From: Bacteroidales bacterium Bact_07 | GTDB lineage: Bacteria; Bacteroidota; Bacteroidia; Bacteroidales; Tenuifilaceae | Direction: 5' to 3' | Assembly (NCBI GenBank): GCA_001603415.1 | Contig: LUYY01000029.1 | Coordinates: forward strand, 1-20,437 | DNA: 20,437 nucleotides | In this document: in pieces, positions 15,601 to 20,437 of the stretch | Layout: every line of letters starts with the position of its first letter | Position numbering within the stretch: position 1 is the stretch's first letter | Made by a program: the position numbers and the translations under genes | The notes under the pieces: generated by a model | Seen by the model: only the letters and a program-made list of their open reading frames with translations | Told to the model about the DNA's origin: nothing | Databases searched by the model: none

Positions 15601-16387
15601 TATTTACGCCAAGTTCGGTGATTGCGGCTACCTCCTTATCCAGAATGTCGTTGGGTAAGCGATACTCGGGAATGCCATACCTAAGCCAACCACCAGCGTG
15701 CGGTTGGGCTTCGTAAATGTCGCACTGGTGGCCTTTCTGTTGCAGGAAGTATGCGGCCGATAGTCCTCCCGGGCCAGCGCCAATAATGGCCACTTTTTTG
15801 CCGGTTGACGGTGCAATCTTTGGTTTATAGTGATGTTCTGATTCCAAATCGCGGTCGGCAGCATATCGTTTTAAGTAATCGATTCCAACACCCGCGCCCT
15901 CGTCCATGTAATTCCTTCGGCATGCAGCCTCACAGGGGCGAACACATACCCTGCCGCAAATGGCGGGCAAGGGGTTAACCTGCTTGATTAGCCCAATGGC
16001 TTCGCTGTAAAGTCCTTTTTCAATCAACGATATGTATCCCTGAACATCAACGCCTGCCGGGCAACGCTCGCGACATGGTGCTACGCAATCGGCATAGTGA
16101 TTACTCATAATCAGGTCGAGTGCGGTTTTGCGCGCCTTGTAAACCCGTTCGTTGTCGGTGTTTATTTTCATTCCCTCGGCAACACGTGTTGAGCACGAAG
16201 GTTGAAGGTTTCTCTGCCCCTCAATCTCAACCACGCAAACATAGCACGACGAGTAGGGTTCAAGCCTTGGGTCGTTACATAGGGTGGGAATTTCGATGCC
16301 ATGTCGACGGGCCACATCGAGTATATACTCGCCTTTGCGGGCAGTGATATTTTTACCGTTTAGAACTATGTTGACCAATTCACTCAT
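12674..16387 (-). CDS. Fused NfnB/GltD-like and NuoG/FdhA-like Fe-S flavoprotein, large subunit of a putative bifurcating transhydrogenase
   Basis: Domains of this 1237-aa protein in order: 2Fe-2S ferredoxin (C37, C48, C51, C65); a cysteine-rich part with H97-X3-C101-X3-C105-X3-C109 and C144, C148, C152, C156, joining NuoG-style and GltD-style cluster motifs; a GltD/NfnB flavin domain with FAD motif GAGPGG (203-208) and NAD(P)H motif GGGN (335-338), then IYRRTEAEMPA as in NADPH-binding GltD; the segment CLECGCVEYFEC; two [4Fe-4S] motifs (C633/636/639/643 and C676/679/682/686); and a molybdopterin-family [4Fe-4S] domain (C711/714/718/746) with about 480 further residues. The last part resembles formate dehydrogenase alpha or NuoG, but I see no catalytic Cys/Sec segment and no C-terminal dinucleotide-binding domain. 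It is third after NuoE and NuoF homologues. The likely role is linking NADH, NADPH and ferredoxin. Confidence 0.85.
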   Translation of the reverse strand: MSELVNIVLNGKNITARKGEYILDVARRHGIEIPTLCNDPRLEPYSSCYVCVVEIEGQRNLQPSCSTRVAEGMKINTDNERVYKARKTALDLIMSNHYADCVAPCRERCPAGVDVQGYISLIEKGLYSEAIGLIKQVNPLPAICGRVCVRPCEAACRRNYMDEGAGVGIDYLKRYAADRDLESEHHYKPKIAPSTGKKVAIIGAGPGGLSAAYFLQQKGHQCDIYEAQPHAGGWLRYGIPEYRLPNDILDKEVAAITELGVNIFYNQRLGKNLSYKTIADNYDAMILTIGSQRGQLLGAEGDDADGVFSGIDFLRNMEVTGQRYDFRGKRIAVVGGGNTAMDCCRTSIRCGSSDVTVIYRRTEAEMPANPIEIHESKLEGVKYMFLTAPVRVNKTADGKVKSMTLIRMELGEPDASGRRRPVPVEGSEFEMEFDYILAAIGQKTEVDFLEDINKHAKNGELKTTKWGDIDADRQTLQTGIPSVFAAGDGVTGPATIIEAIAQAKLASHSCHLYLTGQPVTPPRKEFLSKKDNFRKLSNDDFVTRYQKQLREEMPVLEANQRVNFKEVELGYTHEQAMHETARCLECGCVEYFECDLKRHADTYQADQLRFMGDHKEFDVNFTHPFIEIDNNKCILCSRCVRICKEVVGANALTLVKRGFDTFVAPAFGDNLADTTCESCGLCISACPTGAITENVPFKPGPVKTEKFETICGYCSVGCTLTFHHKGGYLMRVTGANGQVNTDANLCMYGKFGYRDFNSINRLTKPLKKDGNKFVEISYSEAFSIITEKIKSVEPDANAFFAGAILTNEEQYLVQKLARAGAKTNNVGSFHYLGTGNGFISDSTQNSMFGDISKANHIYLFASQINRYNAVAGYMVNASKKPVTVIAKQESNLSDRAKEFIKVVSYYHFIKAVNHYLISSNKQNMVFIGDHCEGFGAYSASLLEEDYNNLCQQSGCERNVIERFANEFNNDYGALLIFAEAEVSDNTAAEIMNLMLLTGKLGKSTGGLIALKPKNNSHGLMDMGLTPQLGVGLQELTNQTFTNKLKAKWGIDNLPSKFNSIPKMLEKGSVSNIFIVGEDPVGTAKHKAAILELLQKVKFKVVIDSFLTETAQQADIIIPASLWFESGGSFTNTNHTIQQFEAGIKPKVEFTTANVLTTLLQKLGVTGPSDIYDIQTEILSLLPQTGTPTKLPFTQTNNEGQFLQFQAGCNYLMHNFDIDFENKLNNAKTHSHERVHQH

Positions 16388-16425
16388 CTCAAATCGATTT
16401 AATGCGTTAAATTATATGCTTTGGC

Positions 16426-18204
16426 TTAACTCTTGGTAATTGCATCAAAACGGCAGTTGTTGTAACAATCACCGCATTTTATGCAGATTTCCTGGTTAAT
16501 GTGGTGAACCTTTTTCCGTTCGCCGTCAATAGCTTTAACCGGACATTTGACGGCGCATACGGTGCATCCGGTGCACTTATTGGGGTCAATTTCGTAGGTG
16601 AGTAGTTTTTTGCAGCTGTGAGCCGGGCATTTCTTATCGCGGATGTGAGCCTCATACTCGTGCCTGAAGTACTTGATGGTGGTAAGAACCGGATTGGGTG
16701 CTGTTTGTCCCAGTCCGCACAGTGAACTCTCTCTAACCTGAAGGGCTAACTCCTCGAGCTTTTCAATATCGCCTTCCTGGCCTTCGCCTTCGGTGATGCG
16801 GGTGAGAATCTCCAGCATTCGTTTGGTGCCAATGCGGCAAAAGGTGCACTTGCCACACGATTCCTTTTGGGTGAAATCGAGGAAAAATCGTGCCACATCT
16901 ACCATGCAGGTGGTTTCGTCCATAACCACCATGCCACCTGACCCCATAATGGCGCCAGTTGCGGTAACCTGCTCGTAATCGACCTGAATATCGAGTAGAT
17001 GTTCGGGAATGCACCCCCCCGATGGCCCACCAAGTTGAACGGCCTTAAACTTTTTGTCGTTTTGAATGCCTCCGCCAAGCTTGTAGATAATATCGCGAAG
17101 CGGTGTTCCCATGGGAACTTCAACAAGTCCGCCATGCTTAATTTTGCCAGTTAGGGCAAACACCTTTGTTCCCTTACTCTTTTCGGTGCCATACTTATTA
17201 TATGACTCGGCTCCGTTAGCAACTATGTAAGGCACGTTAGCAAAGGTTTCAACGTTATTGATGTTCGATGGTTTTTGCCAAAGGCCTTTTTCGGCAGGGA
17301 AAGGGGGACGCTTTGAAGGCATACCCCGTTTTCCCTCAATAGATGCCATAAGTGCCGTTTCCTCGCCGCAAACAAAGGCGCCTGCACCTTCTTTGATGTA
17401 GATATCGAGGTTAAATCCCTGTATTCCCATGATATTTTTACCCAGGTAGCCATGCTCGCGTGCCTGAGCCAAGGCAATGTTAAGTCTTTTAATGGCCAGT
17501 GGGTATTCGGCGCGGCAGTATATTACACCTTCGGTTGCACCAATAGCATAGGCGCCAATTATCATCCCTTCAATAACGGCATGGGGGTCGCCCTCGAGTA
17601 GCGAGCGGTCCATGAATGCTCCGGGATCGCCCTCATCGGCATTGCAGATAATGTATTTTTCATCCGATTGGTTTGCGCGGGCAAAACGCCATTTCATACC
17701 AGTTGGGAAACCGCCGCCTCCACGGCCCCTAAGGCCTGAATCGATAATGGTTTGGATGATTTGCTCAGGCGAAATGGATTCGTGCGCTATCTTTCTGAGA
17801 GCCTGGTAGCCCCCCCGTGCCTCATACTCATGGATATTTTCAGGGTCGATATAACCACAGTTGCGTAGCGCAATTTTCACCTGCCCCTCAAAGTACGATT
17901 GGTCAGGGGTTGAGAACAAATCGGTTTTAACTACATATTCCTTGATGGGATTATGGCCTAATACATGCTGCTGGATAATTTCAATGGCTTTCGCTTCATC
18001 TACATCGCCATAAATCATTGAGCCGTTTTCGTCAACTACTTCCACGAGCGGTTCACGAAAGCACATCCCAATGCAGCTGGTTTTTGTCAATTCAAAGTCA
18101 AGGTTATCGGCCTCTTTAAGTGCTTTTAGCTTATTGTAAACCTTGTTGGCTCCGGCTGCTATACCGCAACTTCCTAAACCAACAATAACTTTTGTCTCTG
18201 CCAT
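16426..18204 (-). CDS. NuoF/HydB-like NADH-binding FMN and Fe-S subunit
   Basis: This is the NADH-oxidising or NAD+-reducing subunit of a soluble multi-subunit flavoenzyme. An N-terminal thioredoxin-like 2Fe-2S domain shows C13, C44 and C48. The FMN/NADH core has GLRGRGGGGFPTG from 157 and GAGAFVCGEETAL from 273. The N3-type [4Fe-4S] ligands are C450, C453, C456 and C496. Two C-terminal ferredoxin clusters are C544/547/550/554 and C574/577/580/584, preceded by a CPAHSC pair. At 592 residues with the extra N- and C-terminal domains it is of the HydB/HndC type seen in bifurcating hydrogenases and transhydrogenases, not the shorter NuoF of complex I. Spacing is 43 bp after the NuoE-like gene and 38 bp before the fusion gene, so one operon. 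No membrane Nuo subunits are nearby. Confidence 0.92.
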   Translation of the reverse strand: MAETKVIVGLGSCGIAAGANKVYNKLKALKEADNLDFELTKTSCIGMCFREPLVEVVDENGSMIYGDVDEAKAIEIIQQHVLGHNPIKEYVVKTDLFSTPDQSYFEGQVKIALRNCGYIDPENIHEYEARGGYQALRKIAHESISPEQIIQTIIDSGLRGRGGGGFPTGMKWRFARANQSDEKYIICNADEGDPGAFMDRSLLEGDPHAVIEGMIIGAYAIGATEGVIYCRAEYPLAIKRLNIALAQAREHGYLGKNIMGIQGFNLDIYIKEGAGAFVCGEETALMASIEGKRGMPSKRPPFPAEKGLWQKPSNINNVETFANVPYIVANGAESYNKYGTEKSKGTKVFALTGKIKHGGLVEVPMGTPLRDIIYKLGGGIQNDKKFKAVQLGGPSGGCIPEHLLDIQVDYEQVTATGAIMGSGGMVVMDETTCMVDVARFFLDFTQKESCGKCTFCRIGTKRMLEILTRITEGEGQEGDIEKLEELALQVRESSLCGLGQTAPNPVLTTIKYFRHEYEAHIRDKKCPAHSCKKLLTYEIDPNKCTGCTVCAVKCPVKAIDGERKKVHHINQEICIKCGDCYNNCRFDAITKS

Positions 18205-18247
18205 TTTTTAAACCATTATGTTGATTTTAAAGGTGTGTAACCTGGTG

Positions 18248-18781
18248 TTAATCACCTTTAACCTGAGTTTCCTTAATTTTAATCTCTTTAACTATTTTCA
18301 CGGCTGAGCTGCCGGTGAGTTTGCCGTAGGTCTCCTCGTCAATCATCATAACAGGAGCAAGCGAACAGCATCCTAAGCAGGCTACTGTTTCGAGTGTGAA
18401 GAGTTTATCGGGGGTGGTTTCGCCATCGTTTACTTTCAGAGCCTCTTTCAAAGCCATTGAAATGGAATCGGCTCCCTGAACGTGGCAGGCAGTACCGTGA
18501 CAAACCTTTATAATGTGCTTGCCAACCGGCGAAAGGCGAAACTGGGCATAAAAGGTAGCTACACCGTACATATCGCTGAGCTTTAAGCCTGTTTCATCGG
18601 ATAAACGCTCAAAGGCCGAACGGGGAATGTAGCCGTAAATGGCCTGCACACCCTGCAATAGGGGTATAAGATTTCCCTTTTTCCCCTTATACTTGTTGAT
18701 TAGTGGCTCAATCAGCGATAAATCGACTTCGTCGGTAGGAATACTACTCCCTGATTTTGTGAGTAATCGTTGAACTCGCAT
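18248..18781 (-). CDS. NuoE/HydC-like 2Fe-2S thioredoxin-fold subunit
   Basis: This 177-residue electron-transfer subunit has a helical N-terminal half (LLQGVQAIYGYIP, MYGVATFYAQFRL) and a thioredoxin-like 2Fe-2S domain with C94-X4-C99 and C135-X3-C139, the full NuoE ligand set. In HydABC-type and Nfn/Stn-type enzymes this subunit docks on the NuoF-like one and is part of the bifurcating core. It is the first gene of the operon. The 216-bp region upstream (18782-18997) contains the gdhA terminator and an A/T-tract inverted repeat at 18847-18863, but no promoter match I trust. The start was chosen as the first Met in frame; IPTDEVDLSLIEPLI is well placed for a NuoE N-terminus. Confidence 0.92.
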   Translation of the reverse strand: MRVQRLLTKSGSSIPTDEVDLSLIEPLINKYKGKKGNLIPLLQGVQAIYGYIPRSAFERLSDETGLKLSDMYGVATFYAQFRLSPVGKHIIKVCHGTACHVQGADSISMALKEALKVNDGETTPDKLFTLETVACLGCCSLAPVMMIDEETYGKLTGSSAVKIVKEIKIKETQVKGD

Positions 18782-18905
18782 GGTTGAATACTGGTTAGAT
18801 TTTCAATCTTTTAGGTTGATATGAAAACATATTAATTTATCAATACAAAAAAAGAACTTTTTTGGTTTGGTTGTTCTAATTATTGACGATAAAAGGGAAG
18901 GAATT

Positions 18906-18951
18906 TAAAATGAAAAACGGAGCATAAGGCAATAAACCTCATACTCCGTTT
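18906..18951 (-). terminator. Rho-independent terminator of gdhA
   Basis: On the minus strand the segment 18951-18915 folds into a 15-bp stem, AAACGGAGTATGAGG against CCTTATGCTCCGTTT, with two G-U pairs and a 7-nt loop, followed by TTCATTTT. The same two positions would be A-C mismatches in a plus-strand RNA, which fixes the orientation. It begins about 46 bp after the gdhA stop. Confidence 0.85.
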
Positions 18952-18997
18952 GTTACAAAACTACAGTTTAGCGCAAATGGTTTTCATGTCAAATAAA

Positions 18998-20353
18998 TTA
19001 AACTACACCCTGAGCAATCATTGAATCGGCAACCTTAACAAAGCCACCGATGTTTGCACCATCCACGTAGTTGATAAAACCATCCTCTTTGGTACCGTAT
19101 TTCCGGCATGTTTCGTGGATGTTAATCATGATTTGGTGTAAGCGTTGGTCAACTTCCTCGCGTGTCCACGATAGGCGCAGCGAGTTTTGTGACATTTCAA
19201 GGCCCGATGTGGCAACACCACCAGCATTAGCAGCCTTTCCAGGGCCGTAAAGTATTTTAGCGTTCAGGAATACATCTACAGCCTCGGGGGTCGAAGGCAT
19301 GTTGGCGCCTTCCGATACGCAGAAGCACCCGTTTCGAACAAGGGTTCTGGCTTCCTCTCCGTTGATTTCGTTCTGGGTTGCCGATGGTAAGGCAATATCG
19401 CACTTAATTCCCCATGGGCGCTCAGCAGGGAAGTAGTCGCAGCCATACTTTTCGGCATACTCCTTTATACGACCACGTTTCTCATTCTTGAGCCACATTA
19501 CAAATTTCAGTTTTTCAGCGTCAATGCCCTTGGGGTCATAAATAAATCCATCGGAATCGGAAAGGGTAACCACCTTGCCTCCAAGTTCATTAACCTTTTC
19601 AACGGTGTATTGGGCAACATTGCCCGAACCCGAAACGGCAACAATTTTCCCCTTAAAGCTTTCGCCACGGGTTTTAAGCATTTCCTGAGCAAAGTAAACA
19701 TTACCGTAGCCAGTGGCTTCGGGACGGATGAGTGAACCACCCCATTTCAATCCTTTACCCGTGAGAACGCCGGTAAATTCGTTTACTATACGCTTGTATT
19801 GGCCAAACAGGTATCCAATTTCACGGCCACCCACACCAATATCGCCGGCGGGCACATCGGTATCGGGGCCTATATGTCGGTAAAGCTCAGTCATAAAGCT
19901 TTGGCAGAAACGCATTACTTCCTTGTCGCTCTTGCCCTTGGGGTCAAAGTCGGAACCACCCTTGCCACCGCCCATGGGTAACGATGTTAAACTATTCTTG
20001 AAAACCTGCTCAAAGGCTAAGAATTTCAGAATACTCAAATTTACTGTTGGGTGAAAGCGTAGGCCTCCTTTGTAAGGGCCAATGGCGCTGTTCATTTCAA
20101 TTCGGTAGCCTCGGTTAATCTGAATATTACCCTTATCATCAATCCAGGGTACCCTGAAAATAATAACCCGTTCGGGCTCAGTGATGCGCTCAAGGATTTT
20201 TTCATCCTGGTAGATAGGGTTCTCTTCAATGTAGGGCATTATACTTTCAATTACCTCGCGGGCAGCCTGATGGAATTCGGGCTCATTCGGATTGCGGGCA
20301 ATTAAGCCTGCCATAAAGTTGTTCACTTTTTCCTGTAATGCAATGTTTTTCAT
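18998..20353 (-). CDS. gdhA: Glutamate dehydrogenase, hexameric class I, probably NADP(H)-dependent
   Basis: It interconverts 2-oxoglutarate plus ammonium and glutamate, and is cytoplasmic. I place the start at 20353, giving 451 residues. An in-frame Met at 20380 adds nine residues (MFNQPNLNR) that the family lacks, and the A-rich leader before 20353 matches other starts in this window. In 451-residue numbering the catalytic set is K95 (PYKGGLRF), K119 (FKNSLT), K131 (PMGGGKGGSD) and D171 (PAGDIG). All are offset by exactly six from Clostridium symbiosum GDH K89, K113, K125 and D165. The Rossmann motif SGSGNV is at 241-246, with SDSDG at 265-269, the kind of sequence found in NADP-type enzymes; dual NAD(P) use is possible. 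It has its own terminator; its promoter probably lies at the right edge of the window. Confidence 0.95.
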   Translation of the reverse strand: MKNIALQEKVNNFMAGLIARNPNEPEFHQAAREVIESIMPYIEENPIYQDEKILERITEPERVIIFRVPWIDDKGNIQINRGYRIEMNSAIGPYKGGLRFHPTVNLSILKFLAFEQVFKNSLTSLPMGGGKGGSDFDPKGKSDKEVMRFCQSFMTELYRHIGPDTDVPAGDIGVGGREIGYLFGQYKRIVNEFTGVLTGKGLKWGGSLIRPEATGYGNVYFAQEMLKTRGESFKGKIVAVSGSGNVAQYTVEKVNELGGKVVTLSDSDGFIYDPKGIDAEKLKFVMWLKNEKRGRIKEYAEKYGCDYFPAERPWGIKCDIALPSATQNEINGEEARTLVRNGCFCVSEGANMPSTPEAVDVFLNAKILYGPGKAANAGGVATSGLEMSQNSLRLSWTREEVDQRLHQIMINIHETCRKYGTKEDGFINYVDGANIGGFVKVADSMIAQGVV

Positions 20354-20437
20354 ACGGTTTAAGTTTGGTTGGTTAAACATGAAAATCTGAATCGAAAATT
20401 AAAGCGTTTTTTAGTTGTTGTAAATAGATGTGTTTAA

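Noticed and set aside
12674..16387. [FeFe]-hydrogenase HydA/HndD subunit
   Set aside because: NuoE and NuoF neighbours suggested it, but the H-cluster motifs (TSCCP-type and following cysteine motifs) are absent; the protein has a GltD domain and an FDH-like domain in that place.
12674..18781. Respiratory complex I (Nuo) operon
   Set aside because: Only E-, F- and partly G-like genes are present, the F subunit has HydB-type extra domains, and no membrane or NuoB/C/D/I subunit lies nearby.
18847..18863. Terminator from the AAAAAAAG...CTTTTTT inverted repeat
   Set aside because: The stem is nearly all A:T with a 2-base centre and is not just after a gene; the gdhA terminator is the nearby GC-containing hairpin at 18915-18951.
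18782..18870. Promoter of the NuoE/NuoF/fusion operon
   Set aside because: TATGTTTT is a 7/8 match to the -7 box, but the nearest TTTG is only 14 bp away, which is too short; no better pair was found.
20354..20380. Upstream gdhA start giving 460 residues
   Set aside because: The nine extra residues are not typical of the family, and the sequence just before 20353 looks like an A-rich leader as in the other genes here.

Overview
The window looks like a stretch of chromosome from an anaerobic or facultatively anaerobic member of the Bacteroidota, probably a Bacteroidales/Marinilabiliales-type organism. This is an inference from four things: AT-rich intergenic regions, A-rich leaders without clear Shine-Dalgarno sequences, a Bacteroidota-type promoter (TTG-N18-TAAATTTG) before etfB, and gene content built on flavin and iron-sulfur redox chemistry. 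I see no rRNA, tRNA, CRISPR, intact insertion sequence or phage gene.

Layout. (1) 1-3158: a gene-poor left edge with a terminator-like hairpin, REP-like palindromes and degenerate 10-bp pyrimidine repeats; then recQ (minus) and a 159-aa protein of unknown function (minus) with its own terminator. (2) 3562-9458: a plus-strand operon etfB-etfA-(hairpin)-membrane b-heme/Fe-S protein-HdrB/CCG protein-long-chain-type acyl-CoA dehydrogenase, closed by a strong terminator. It reads as a complete route from acyl-CoA oxidation through ETF to the quinone pool; the ETF:quinone oxidoreductase of the EMO type is split into two polypeptides. (3) 9681-12032: a membrane-bound hybrid sensor kinase (minus). 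(4) 12191-18781: a minus-strand operon NuoE-like, NuoF/HydB-like, a 1237-aa fusion, and a small rubrerythrin-like diiron protein, closed by a perfect 13-bp hairpin. (5) 18906-20353: gdhA (minus), hexameric glutamate dehydrogenase, with its own terminator.

The most interesting element is the three-subunit complex at 12674-18781. NuoE and NuoF carry the NADH/FMN module known from HydABC-type bifurcating enzymes. The third subunit joins a 2Fe-2S ferredoxin domain, a GltD/NfnB-type flavin and NAD(P)H domain, two [4Fe-4S] ferredoxin clusters, and a formate-dehydrogenase/NuoG-like molybdopterin domain. That last domain keeps its [4Fe-4S] cysteines but shows neither the catalytic Cys/Sec segment nor the C-terminal cofactor-binding domain. 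No hydrogenase H-cluster motif and no complex I membrane subunit is present. The best reading is a soluble NAD(H)/NADP(H)/ferredoxin transhydrogenase related to the Sporomusa-type Nfn (Stn) and NfnAB, with an added, probably non-catalytic FDH-like module. An NADP-type glutamate dehydrogenase lies immediately upstream, so the two neighbours may share the NADPH pool.
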